This document shows, piece by piece, positions 34,552 to 45,302 of a stretch of DNA of 64,000 nucleotides. The stretch comes from Raffaelea ambrosiae (Eukaryota; Ascomycota; Sordariomycetes; Ophiostomatales; Ophiostomataceae): positions 4,365,869 to 4,429,868 of the forward strand of contig PCDI01000001.1 in the NCBI GenBank assembly GCA_002778195.1, in the 5' to 3' direction. Below the pieces are notes generated by a model that saw only the letters and a list, made by a program, of their open reading frames with translations, made no database searches and had not been told where the DNA came from. A program made the translations under genes and the position numbers. Position 1 is the first letter of the stretch, and each line of letters starts with the position of its first letter.

Positions 34552-34633
34552 CTCTCGCCCTCTGATATTCCTGTCCCACCTGGTTGGCCATCTCGCTGGC
34601 CTTGGAGAGGAATCTTCCCAGTCGCCCAGACAT
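32387..34633 (-). CDS. PolyQ/coiled-coil protein with five CxxC[Y/F] cysteine modules (paralogue B)
   Basis: Paralogue of the gene at 28768-31998, facing it tail to tail. Intronless, 748 residues. The N-terminus (MSGRLGRFLSK) leads into an 11-residue polyQ tract, a Pro-rich patch and a heptad-like charged coiled coil (about residues 75-130, Glu/Arg/Gln-rich). Five modules follow at residues about 165-640: VCSRCF (Cys192), ICPACY, ICGACY, VCGACY and ICEACY (Cys581). Each has the upstream WY/WW-type motif and extra Cys seen in paralogue A. The first module shares the pattern VHPAAPDFLVCSRCFVDHVYDSPF-like with FAHTAAPGYSVCSYC in A. The C-terminal ending QQWRDVE matches RRWRAVE. No signal peptide, membrane helix or catalytic motif is seen. 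I infer a zinc-stabilised scaffold that may oligomerise through the coiled coil; function is unknown. Confidence 0.75.
34517..34549 (-). repeat. CAG/CAA repeat encoding 11 glutamines
   Basis: Eight CAG followed by three CAA codons in the N-terminal region of paralogue B, a coding trinucleotide repeat. Confidence 0.9.
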
Positions 34634-36284
34634 CGTGGGCCGTTATGGCTGTTTCTTGCCAGCTGCAATGGTTGCCCAGAGGAAACATCCTTGCACGACA
34701 TGCGGCTCTGTCCGGCTTTTAGTACCTGGCCGTCCGCAGGAGCTGAACGCCTAGCGGGGGCATGCCAAGAACTGGTCGACTTGCCCCAAGGCGCAGAATG
34801 TCTTGGCAACATCAGAAGAGCACAAACTTTGCGACGCTCGGCGAGGCCAATCCACACCGGAGAAGAGGGAACAGGAACCAGTGCCATGAGTAGAACGTTG
34901 CATGGCGGAACATGAGCATTGTAACCGCTATTTTTGGGGGGGTGCAAGCACAGCTTTCGTCCAGCTGGACATATCACCGGCCAGGCGTCCCCCAAACTTC
35001 ATCACGAAGAAGCACAAGAAGTGGCGGCTCTGCATAATGAAAGCGGCACAGGGACAAACACGAAACAAACAACCCGCTCAACAGCCCCTCTCACTTACAG
35101 GCAGGTCATAAAGGGCTGCTCTTGGTAGTAGTGCACTGAAGCTCCCTCCTCCTAGTGCTGAACGCACTGGTCGGTAGGAGGAGGGACCACTGCTAGCAAT
35201 TGTATCCATAGGTATCGATCAGATAGCGCGTGGCAAAAGGAATCCCTTGAAGGCTCTTTCCTTCTTGCCCCCAAAAGTGAAAAAAGCAGCGAAAACCCAT
35301 CATGAATCCCCCCCTTTTTGCTTCCTCTTTCTGCGACCGTCCTCTGGCAAAGGCTTGGCTTTATACACACACGGCTCGGTAAGCTAAAATCCTCCCCTGT
35401 GACACCACAGACCCCTACCCACCACCCCAACAAACAGCTTCCTCACTTGGTTAGGCGCCTATTCTCCGGCCGACCGAAAGGAGGCAGGGCGCTTGTTAAC
35501 AATAGATAGTTTCTATAAGTACTGATCAGAAAGGGGGTAGCGAGAGAGGGCCGACCAGTGGCCTTTTTATCCAGCATATGACGAAATGTATTGAAAAACA
35601 GCGTTGACAGAGCAGGTTGAATAACCATTGATATCCCGCAAGAAAAAAGTCCCCCTTTCTTTCTGGCAAAGCCTTTGTCTTCCATACACGTCTGCTCTCC
35701 AAGCAGGTAGTTCTCCTTGTTTCACCACTGTTTCTTCTTCTTCCACCAGCTCCAACTCACTATATAGTGTTGTTTTTATGTACACGACAAAAGCCGTTTG
35801 TCCCATTCGTTATCACATCCATCCAGCCTCGCAGATGCCATATGCATAGTGCCGTGCTGGCAAGTTTTGGGTTGGACAAGTCGAGAGCCTACAGCTCTCT
35901 CAGTAAGGGTCTATGCAGCAATTCACATCAAACAGAGGATTGCAGCAGGTAGAGTCAAGCAGAAAGATAAACAAGAACCTTCTCATACTGAACAACCATC
36001 TCGTGGTTGGTGCCAAGACATGCTCGCCAGTGGCCGAGCAAGGCTCGCCCCACGTCGTATCTTGTGCACTTGGCCACCTCGACCAAAAAAAACAAAAACA
36101 AAAAACAAAAACAAGGGTTTCTTTCTGCACGGTTTGTATACCCATCTGTAGGGAGTCGAACGAGATGAGTACGGGCCAGGCCGTTGACCACATTCGTCTG
36201 TCGTGGTACAAAGGTAGCTGCGTGAAGAGAGAACCACCCGATCTACTCCGTGAAGATGTATTGGATTCTCGGTCCAAGACGCCG
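34634..36284. other. Intergenic, no gene seen
   Basis: 1.65 kb between the 5' end of CxxC paralogue B and the 3' end of the adenine deaminase. Contains A-rich interrupted runs at 36085-36115. Open frames are short and carry no family features. Confidence 0.55.
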
Positions 36285-38356
36285 TCACGGGTTTGCTGCA
36301 CGGGGAGGATCCATGAGCCTATGGACGGGATGGCTGTGGCTTGGACACCTGCAGCAAACACGCATGCCCGCAGCGGTCTGCGCCGGGCCGCCTTTCCCGT
36401 CTCCTCCTTTCTCGGCCTGGTCGTATGCCAGCACCGGATCCATCAGCTCCTGCCCGCCACCCGCGACGAGGCCCAGCTCGGTCAGCCCCAGGTCGGGCAC
36501 CGCTACGAGTCCCACGAAGCTCGCAATCATAAACGGGACCTGCATCGTGCCCCCCAGCGCCTCTCGCACGACCGCGTCGAGCTGGAGAGACGCATCCCGG
36601 ACCGTCTCCCACGGCGCCGCCGACATGCAGCCGGCCACTGCCAGCGGCAGGGTGGCCAGGACCTGGCCATCGCCGTCCACGGCCAACATGCCGCCGGAGC
36701 CGCGGCCAAGAGCGGCAATGGCCCGCACGGCCGCGGCGATGGCCTCGTCGCTCGCGCCGACCACGACCAGGTTCTGGTTCTCGCAGTTGGTGGTCGTGGC
36801 AATGGCGCCCCTTTGCAGACCAAAGCCCCGGACAAACGCGATGCCGCGGTTGGGCGTGGCATGGTGGCGGTCGATGACGACGACCTTGAGCACGTCGTGC
36901 CCTGGGGCTGGGTCGCAGAGGATGGTGGGTGGTGTCGTCGCGGCATCGACGGGGAGCGCGGCGTGGAAGGCGCGCTTGAAGTAGCCGTCGTACATCTCGA
37001 CGGCCTGCACCCACGCCGTCCGCGCCGCCGACGGACCATCCGCCGGGACCGGCGACAGACGGTAGGCCTCGGGCTGGAGCAGGGACGGGTGGATGCGAAC
37101 CGTGTCGCGCACAAAGTCGGGGATGGGGTCGTTGTTTGGGAACAGGGCCTTGTTGTCGTGGGCCACCACTTGTCCGTCGACAAGGACCAGGGACGGCCTG
37201 GCCTCTTCGAGGCTGTCCAGCAAGAGCAGGTCGGCCAGCCGGCCAGGGGCGACGCACCCGACGAGGTGGTCCAGGCGGTAGTAGGCCGCCGCGTTGAGCG
37301 TGGCCATGCGGTAAGCCGCCAGGACGGGCACGCCCAGCGCAATGGCTCGCCGGACGTGCAGGTCGATGTGGCCCGTGGCATCCAGGTCTTCGCACAGCTT
37401 GTCGTCGGCGCAGAAGCTAATGGACCCCAGCCCGTCCCGATACAAGTCGATGTTGCTAAAGACGGACTCAATGTTGGAGTTCATGCTGCCTGACATCACC
37501 GTCAGCATCATGCCCAGCCGGAGGCGCTCCAGCACGTCCTCGGGCCGATGAGCATTGTGGTCGTCCCCGATGCCGCCCTGCTACTGTCAGTGTTTCGTAT
37601 CTGAAAGAACAAAGAAAAAAAAGAAAAGGAAAAAAAGCGAGGACGCGCACCTACCGCACAGTACGCCCACAGAGGCTCGTTCTCCAGCAGGGCTGAATGC
37701 CCCGTGATGCGCTTCCCGGCACGCAGGGCGGCGGCCTGCTTTTGCGCCGAGTCCATGTCCAGCGAGAACGGGTTCGACTCGCCCAGCGTGGCCGCCTCCT
37801 GCCGGGACACGCGCGCGCAAATCTCTTCCGTGGACACCGACGTGCCGCCCAGCTCGATCGCCGGCCCGCTCATGGGCACCTTGTGCGACACCTGCCGGAA
37901 GATGCGCAGCGGCGTCGTGGTGGTGCCCATAAAGTCCATGCCGGGCCCGCCGAGCACGTTGGCAATGCAGTTGGCGTCCGCCAGGATGGTGGTGGTGCCG
38001 CGGGGCACGCTCAGCCGGGCCAGCTCGCCCGGCACCAGCTTGGTGTACTCGACGTGGATGTGCGTGTCGAGGAAGCCGGGGCTGACGAACTGGCCGCGGG
38101 CGTCGATCTCCTGGATGGCGGCACGCCCGGCCTCGGCATAGCGGGCCAGCGAAAAGTGATCCCACGGCGTCAGCGCGGCGATGTGCCGGCCGGCCAGGAC
38201 GACGTCGCGCTCGAGCAGCTCGCCGGTGTGCAGGCCGAGGACCGTGCCATGGCGGATAATCAGCGAAGGCGGCGCACTGCCCCGGGCGACATGCCGCAGC
38301 TGGACCAGCTCTTCGGGCGTGATGGACAGGTGGGCGCCTGTTGCCGTATGTGCCAT
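36285..38356 (-). CDS. Bacterial-type adenine deaminase-like amidohydrolase
   Basis: Adenine deaminase (EC 3.5.4.2) converts adenine to hypoxanthine plus ammonia. Two exons (37655-38356, 36285-37577) give 664 residues, somewhat longer than the usual 580-600. The protein matches the bacterial AdeC type, not the adenosine-deaminase-like Aah1 enzymes common in fungi. Blocks in order are SPGFLDTHIHVEYT (His99, His101), PRGTTTILADANCIANVLG, GHSALLENEPLWAY, GGIGDDHNAH, ISFCADDK, and MATLNAAAYYRLDHLVGCVAPGRLADLLLLD. Where bacterial enzymes usually read DPHEIANV, this one has DANCIANV (Asn129, Cys130), and SDHE is DDHN. The Cys-rich last 30 residues are unlike the family and may reflect an unrecognised final intron. 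It diverges from an NCS1 permease, supporting a purine role; the exact base is inferred. Confidence 0.8.
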
Positions 38357-38813
38357 GATTTGCGAAAATAAAACAAAACAAAACAAAACAAAACAAACAC
38401 TGATAAGTACCTCTGTCTTGGCGCGCACGGGACTGGCACAGGACGTAAAGTAGCATCACAGACAGAAAGCAGAGCCCCCCTCCAAAACGGCAACAGTGGC
38501 GGATATCCGTTCTGATACACGCTATCAATTGATATCTTAGATGGCCATGTCCATCCTTTCCCACCCCTGTAGCAAATACGATAGGATAACGTTCCTTCAG
38601 CTGAATGCCCATCGTCGCAATTTATGGCGTGCCCGGTAGGTTCCTATCGTCAACGATACGGGAAAGCAGGACCAGACGGCGCTTACCGTGGATCACTGCC
38701 CATTGAAGTAAGGCAGTGCCAGTCTTCCGGCATATATGTAGTCTCGCCGACCTGCTTCTTCTGCTGCCACTCCCCAAACTTGCCACCTGCCACTTCTTGC
38801 GATACAGAAAACC
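38357..38813. promoter_or_regulatory. Shared promoter of adenine deaminase and NCS1 permease, with GATA sites
   Basis: 457 bp between two outward-facing starts. Four sites match HGATAR, the binding sequence of AreA/NIT2-type nitrogen GATA factors: TGATAA at 38401-38406, TGATAG (reverse) at 38522-38527, CGATAG at 38579-38584 and CGATAG (reverse) at 38644-38649. Five AAAAC units sit at 38370-38394, close to the deaminase start. Nitrogen control is inferred from these sites and from the gene pair. Confidence 0.55.
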
Positions 38814-40597
38814 ATGGAGGAAGAAAAGGGCAGCCTCTCATCGCCCCGTGTGCGCGAGGCCAGCGCCGGCGACGTGTCGCCCTTATCCGGTGGTTCCTTG
38901 TGGTCTCGTGTCAAGGGCCACGTGCGGCTCGAGACAGAACCCAGTGCCTACTCACCGCCGGGCACGAATTGGAGCAATGCCGACCTGGATCCCGTTCCAC
39001 TGGAGCATCAGACCTGGCGAACCGTACGAGGCCTCGGCTAACGCGTTTTTTTTTTGCATGGACGCTCACTGACATTCTTCTCTTTAGTTCGACTTTGTCA
39101 CGTACTGGATATCCGATGCCTTCTCCCTGAGCAACTGGCGCATTGGCGCCTCCCTTGTCGCCATTGGGCTGTCCTGGAAGCTGTCTCTGGCAGCCATTGT
39201 GATTGGAAACTTTGTCACCGCTCTTGTTGTGACGTACAATGGCATGATCTGTACGTGGTCGATCCCCGGGAGCAAGACGCGTGCGTCGCCACAGAATTGA
39301 GACTCACACACAGACAGGCGCCCGTCTCCATGTCCCGTTCACGATCCAGGCCCGGTCCGCCTTTGGCTTCTACTTCTCGTACGCCATGGTTTTCATCCGC
39401 GTCGTCGTCAGCCTCTTCTGGTACGGCATCGGCACCTACAATGGCGGCGAGTGCGTGCAGGCCATCATCTACGCCTGGGCGCCGGGCTTCCGCAACATCC
39501 CCAACCACTTGCCGGCGTCCGCCAACATTGACACGGGCTTCATGATCAGCTACTTTATCTACTTTTTGCTGGTGCTCCCGTTCCACTGGATTCCGGCGCA
39601 CCAGCTCCGCTGGGTGTTCACGCTGAAGTCGGTGACGACGCCCATCGCCGGCTTTGCGCTGCTGGGCTGGATGGTGCAGACGACGCGCAACATGGGCCGC
39701 GACGACGACCTCTTTGCGTTTGGCAACGCCTACGCCGGCTCGCAGCTCGGCTGGGCCTTCTTGTCGGGCGTCAACGCCATGATTGGCAACTTTGCCACCC
39801 TCGGCGTCAACATGGGCGACTTCTCCCGGTATGCGCGGCGGCCGCGCAGCCTCTACATCCAGCTGTTCATCATCCCCGTCGCCTTTCTGGTCATGATGCT
39901 CTTTGGCGTCATCGGCGCCAACGCGTCGCGCGTGCTGTACGGCGAGCTCCTCTGGGACCCCGTGCAGATTGCCAACCACTGGACGTCGCCGGGCGGGCGC
40001 GCCGCCGCCTTTTTCGTGGCCCTGGCCTTCCTGGTGGCCAACATCGCCATCAACCTGTCGGCCAACAGCATTGCCGTCGCCGTGGACCTGACCACGATGT
40101 TCCCGCGCTACCTGAACCTGCGGCGCGCGCAGTACGTGTGTGCGGTGCTGGGCGCGTGGGCGCTGACGCCGTGGAACATCCTGGCCTCCGCCGAGACCCT
40201 GCTCAACTTCATGGACGGCTACACCATCTTCCTGGCGCCCATCTCGGCCATTCTCATCTGCGACTACTGGGTGGTGCACCGGCAGCGCGCCAGCATCGCA
40301 GACATGTACACGCCGCACGGCGTCTACGCGTACGAGAGATGGGGCACCAACTGGCGGTCGGTGGTGGCCTTTTTCATCGGGGTTGTGCCGCTGCTGCCCG
40401 GGTTTGCCGTGGCCATCACGTCGAACGTGCGTGTCTCGGCCGGGGCCGGACATCTATACAACATTGGGTACTTGTACGGCTTCTTGACCACGTCGGCCGT
40501 CTATGTCGGCCTCAGTCGTGTTTTTCCCCCCAAAGCTGGATCGCCGCCGAAGACAATTGACGAGCAGCTGGAGCAGACTGCGGTGGAGGGATACTAG
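38814..40597 (+). CDS. NCS1 family nucleobase permease (Fur-like: uracil/allantoin/purine type)
   Basis: A plasma-membrane proton symporter for nucleobases or related compounds. Three exons (38814-39023, 39088-39250, 39318-40597) give 550 residues with about 12 transmembrane helices. Family marks include GTNWSNADLDPVPLEHQTW before helix 1, SDAFSLSNWRIGASL in helix 1, the NGGE region after helix 3, NIAINLSANSIAVAVDL in helix 8, and ICDYWVVHRQR after helix 10. Acidic residues occupy the N-terminal cytosolic tail, and a Glu-rich C-terminal tail follows. The adjacent divergent adenine deaminase suggests uptake of a purine, but specificity in this family differs by a few residues and cannot be read safely. 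The annotation as transporter is secure. Confidence 0.9.
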
Positions 40598-41246
40598 ATA
40601 GTTTTTTTTTTTTTTTTTTTTGTTTGGTAGCAGCGACAAATGGGAATCCTTGCATTCGTTCTGTGTGTTGGAAGTACGCCACGTGATGAACAGACCCAAA
40701 CAAACAAACAGAGACCAAGGCTTGACAGCCTGGTGCAGGCTGGTAGCCTGTTCGACAGCAGGTGCCCCACATTTCTGCCCACAGCATTTCCTTTGCATGG
40801 ATTCCTCCCTGCTCCATTCTCCTTGCCCAGTATTTTTCTGTTTTCTGTTTTGTGTGCTCGGCATGCATTTTGATCGAATCGAGGCTCGAAACGGAACCCG
40901 GAACAAAAGGAGCCCCAAGTGATCGCCACCATGGGCACGACTGGCCTTGACGACAAGGAAAGAAATCAGTAGCGAATCCAGTTCTTGGTTTTCCAACAAC
41001 CTCCTCCATTTTTGCCAAGTACACTGCATGACCAAGGGACCTAAACAAAGACCGAAGTGTGCTTGACAGCCTGGTCAGATGACATTGCCCCACCTTGCCG
41101 CTGCCTGCTGCCGCCTGCTGCCTTTGTTTGCATTCATGTCTTCCTTGTTCCATCCCCCCCTCGCCGTTTCATATTTCACCGCCCAGTGTCCACGATTAGC
41201 GAGAGAGGAAACCTAGGCCTTGCTCACTCCTAGTATCGTCGTCACG
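40598..41246. other. Intergenic, starts with a poly-T run
   Basis: 649 bp. A 20-nt T run lies at 40602-40621 right after the permease stop. No gene seen; it should contain the F-box gene promoter. Confidence 0.55.
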
Positions 41247-43265
41247 ATGGGCACCCGTGGCTATGTTGTTGTCCGCTTCCGGGGACGCTACTACGCCAGG
41301 TACAATCATTATGACAGCTACTATGAGGGTCTCGGCAAAGACATCATCAACTCCATTCCCGCCGACCCAGAAAAGTACAAAGGTATGCGTGCCGCGCACG
41401 AGTCGAGATGGAATGGCATCCATCTGCGAAACTGCACAAACTAACACGTGCGCGCCACGGAACTAGAATGGCTAGAGATGCAGCGCCGGTTCCATGCCGA
41501 GCGAGAGAAAGAATTCGAAGAGAATGTGTACCAGATCAGCAAAGACTTCGCCGGTATGACGGACGACGCCTGGGTGTCCGAGCATGATTACTGCGAAGTG
41601 CCTGCGGCCATTCTGCGGCCCGAAGACGCCATCTTCATCGAGTACATCTATATTATCAACCTCGACCGCGAGGTGCTCACGATGAACTACGGCGTCCATT
41701 TCAAGACGAGCAGCATTCCGCGTGACGACAACCAGTGGTTGGATAGCATCGTCAGGTGCAAGTACCAACACCAGGTCACGCTCTCGATGGAGCGTTGCTC
41801 GGAGGAGCACATGGGCACGCCTGCCGTGGATCTGCCCCCGGCCGTCCGAGACATTGCAGGTTGCACGTACAAGAGGGTGGCGCCCAAAACCAGCCTCGGG
41901 ACAGCGCCTGGCGCGTCCTTTGTGGTTCGTGTTCTCGCCCAGGCGATAAAGGAGTACGAGTACCAGATTCTGCGCTTTGGCTGCGAGTGGGAGCCCACGG
42001 GCTTCGCCTTCCGCGAGTTCACGCATGCTTTAGTCGCCATTGCCGCCAACCAGGCTCGGTTTCGCTCTTTCCCCACGACGGATTGTGACCCACAATGGTG
42101 CAGCTACAGCTGTGATGGGACTCATCTGCTACAGGCCGGAAAAGGGTACTTGGCCCAAGACCATCCCCTGGTCGGCGATTTGGGTGCGCTGTCCCAGTTT
42201 GGCTTTCTCTTCCACCGGCCGGGACACGCTCCCGGGGCCGCGCCTGCTGAGACAATGTACTGGCTGGAAACCAATGTTCTTGTCTATCCCGCGTTGGTGA
42301 CCGATGGTGCTGCCGTGAGCAGGGCGGCAGCCTGGGGGGTGGAGCAAGGCCACACACACTTTCAGGTCGTTGTCATCTCCGTCTTCGATGTGGCCTTGGC
42401 CGAGGTGTCCGTGAATGGCGCGTCCGGTCCGGGAAACAACCCCGATGGCAAACAACCCTTCGTCAAGGCCACGGAGTCTATCCGTCTCTCGCCCATCAAG
42501 CCGGAGTTCTGCTACAGCAGCCACCCACGCGAGCGTCCAGAGCGCCAACAGGAGGACCACGGAGGGATACTCCGCGAGGGCGAAAACGATCTCTCGGCCA
42601 AGAACTGCATCGGATCGGCGCGGCATCTAGAGAAATACTTCCCGGGTCTTGCGGCTCTCGTGCACTTTCTCGATGTCGCGGCCGCTCGTCGAGCGGCTGT
42701 GTATGCCGTATCGCCGGTGCCCACCAGCAGTGCGTCCAGGCTGCCCCAGGAGTTGTTGGACCGCATTATCGATGTTATGGATGCGGATACCTGGCGGACC
42801 TGTTCTACCGTGTCTCGTCGATTCCGTGCATCGTGCCTGCGCACATACCGGGTCGATGACGATATCGACCTTGTCCGTGGACCTTGGCTGGCAAAGATGC
42901 CGACCGGCCGGTCCAGGACCCCGACTTCGAGATTGTTATTTGACATAAAAACTAGGTCGACCGATGCATCGAGGTCTATTGTGGAGGCTGGGCGTGACAT
43001 GAAAATAATGCACCACAACTGGACACCGTTGGTCGGGACGGGCGAACGGACGATCGCCATGCCGTATGTCGTGGTCAATTTTGGTCTTGTTAGCACGAAT
43101 AGCCCAGTCTTGCCAGACGAGGAAGATGACGACTCTGCAAACGAGTTGCCAGAACGTGACGACTACGACGATGACTACGACGACGATAGTGGTGGCGATG
43201 GTGATGAGGAGGAGGAAGACGAGACGGAGGAGAGTCCAGGTGTGACGGATGCTTCAACTGAATAG
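41247..43265 (+). CDS. F-box domain protein, fungal MGTRG-type
   Basis: Probable substrate adaptor of an SCF ubiquitin ligase. Two exons (41247-41382, 41467-43265) give 644 residues. The N-terminus MGTRGYVVVRFRGRYYARYNH is the conserved head of a fungal family in which the RFRGRYY and YDSYYEGLG segments recur; its role is not established. The F-box lies at about residues 465-510 (RLPQELLDRIIDVMDADTW, then TVSRRFRASCLRTY) and would bind Skp1. The last 50 residues are an acidic Asp/Glu tail. No WD40, LRR or Kelch repeats follow, so the substrate-binding part is presumably the central 400 residues. The single intron is in the usual place after the first 45 codons. Confidence 0.85.
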
Positions 43266-43706
43266 GACCGCTCTTTCGTACGCCGAAATCATTATTCTAG
43301 ATAGGCCAAGTGCAATGTGGCCTGCAAAATTGCAACCCTGGCCAGAATTCATAGGCGAGATAGTTACTGAGTTTCGCCCATACATGGCGTTGCACTTCGC
43401 TACCTACTTGAACTCGTTTTCGCTGGCAGTGGCAATAACAGGACCGGGTTTGTAAGTGGGGCAGGGATACTTCGGCCTCCGAGCCGGAGCCCGGACCCTC
43501 TGATTGCGCCTCCCCACTGTATTTGTTTTGCCAGCGTCGATCACTCCATACTCTGCGAGGTACTTGAACATGGAAGGCTTTTCGGGCTGTTTCTCTTCTT
43601 TCTCTCCCTTCTCTTTGTCCTACCTCTTATATGCAGTTTACACTTGCCCTGCCTACACCGAAACCGCACCATCCCCCCCTCCCCAACACACAAAAGTATC
43701 CGCAAC
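43266..43706. other. Intergenic, no gene seen
   Basis: 441 bp, likely the F-box 3' UTR and the promoter and CT-rich leader (43590-43690) of the GST-like gene. Confidence 0.55.
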
Positions 43707-44627
43707 ATGACCCTCCAGTCGAAACTAACCGTGTACCGCGCTTTTTTCGGTCTTCGCTGCTATGCCTGGTCTCCCTTTGTGACGAAGCTCGAAACGCGTC
43801 TGCGAATTGCCGGCATCAAGTATGACACTGCTCCCGGCGATATGAGACAAGCGCCCCGTGGCAAGGTGCCATACGTCTCCATCGAAGGCTCTTCTGGCCT
43901 CCTGGGCGACTCCTCTCTGATCACACGCGAATTCATCGAGAAGGGCTACTGGTCTGATCTGAATGCGAGCTTGACACCCATGCAGAGAGCGCAGGACCTG
44001 GCCATTCGTTCCTTGGTGGAGGACAAGATGTACTTTTACTCGGTAAGCGTAACCGAGATGGGGCAAAATCCAAAACGCGGAGAAAATAATCGTCTAATGC
44101 ATCATGTGCCGCCATATCTAGGTCCGGGAACGCTGGGTGGACAACTACTACGTCCTGCGTGACGGCATCTTGTCCGCCGTCCCCTACCCCATACGGGTCG
44201 TTCTCGGCGCCTACCTCTACCGTACCGTCACAGCCACACTGCAGGGTCAAGGTGTTCTCCGGTACACCGATGAAGAGGTAGCGTCGTCTCGTCTGGAGGC
44301 ATGGGAAGCGCTAAACACCATCCTCTCCGAGTCTCGGGCAAAGTCCACAGCTGCCCGCAAAGACAGCCAAGCCCCATTCTGGGTTCTAGGCGGCGAAGCT
44401 CCGACCGAGGCAGACCCAACCGTATACGGCGTCATTGTTTCTAACCTGATCTGTCCAGCGTAAGTACCACGTGCTCTGGCGTACTGCTGTGGGTGGGAAC
44501 ATTGTACGCTAACTCTCGGCCCAGTGCCCCGGCTTCTTCCAAGGACATCAAGAAGTTTCCCGTGCTGATTGAGTACGCCCGACGGATTCATGACCTGTAC
44601 TTCACTGACTATGATCTTTGGGAATAA
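43707..44627 (+). CDS. Glutathione S-transferase/metaxin-like protein
   Basis: Three exons (43707-44042, 44122-44459, 44525-44627) give 258 residues. The N-terminal thioredoxin-like domain begins LTVYRAFFGLRCYAWSPFVTKLETRL and contains GKVPYVSIEG and the LGDSSLI segment that stands in the glutathione-binding position. The C-terminal helical domain includes ADPTVYGVIVSNL, typical of the metaxin/FAX-like branch. This branch includes the fungal and animal proteins related to the failed axon connections protein, many of unknown substrate. The residues CYAW replace the usual catalytic Tyr/Ser or CPYC motifs. There is no signal peptide. Role in detoxification or mitochondrial import is inference. 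Confidence 0.85.
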
Positions 44628-45302
44628 TTTTCGTTGCTTTGCATGTAGCTTGTTAGCCAGTCGAATACTTGTACTGTTTCTCATTACAAAGTTTTTATTC
44701 CGCTGTGGCTTACACGCCTCGGTATGTTGGATGAGGGTTGAGGTAGACCAGTTTGCACGATTGGATGAGCAGTAGTTCAAAAAGAAAGGCAATAGACATC
44801 ACAATTCATGCAAAACAACTACATATGAGCACCGGCGATGACATCGGGAGGAAAGCTGTGCTCCGAACGAGCGCCTGCTCGTCGTGGTGCTGGAGTTTCG
44901 GTCAGACTCGGAATTGTGGGGCCAAGTCTTCCGCCGATGTAGCTCGGCGGAGAAATCTGCCACTCCAGTCAAGCGCAGCAAAGGATACCGAAATCTCGGC
45001 AGTGCACTTATCCAACTTGCCGCACAATTGTATGGTGCTCGATTTGTATGTGCGGTTCTATTTACACATTCGCTTTTATTTTATCTACATTTTGCAAAGG
45101 ATATTGGTTGTGTACACCCCAAACATTGCGGCAGGTACGATCCGCAAGATACCTTTCGTACACGAGGGTCGTACCATGCAACGATAGCGACGAACTCTTG
45201 TGCCAATTTTCTTTGAGTCATTGAATCTTGGGTCGTTGCATCTCGAACAGCCCAGGCCATGAACATGTCGTTTCTCGTGGGAGGTTTTCCTGCTTATCTC
45301 CG
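44628..45302. other. Convergent intergenic region with a TCCGCCGA palindrome
   Basis: 675 bp between the 3' ends of the GST-like and carboxypeptidase genes. It contains an 8-bp inverted repeat at 44930-44951. No gene is convincing. Confidence 0.55.
44930..44951. repeat. Inverted repeat TCCGCCGA-N6-TCGGCGGA
   Basis: Perfect 8-bp arms (44930-44937 and 44944-44951) around TGTAGC. CGG/CCG half-sites are what zinc-cluster regulators bind, but the position between two convergent genes is unusual for an operator. The same arm occurs in the promoter at 52277-52430. Confidence 0.6.

Noticed and set aside
44934..44947. CCGA-N6-TCGG compared with the purine regulator UaY site TCGG-N6-CCGA
   Set aside because: The half-sites are in the opposite orientation and the location is between convergent genes, far from the purine pair.
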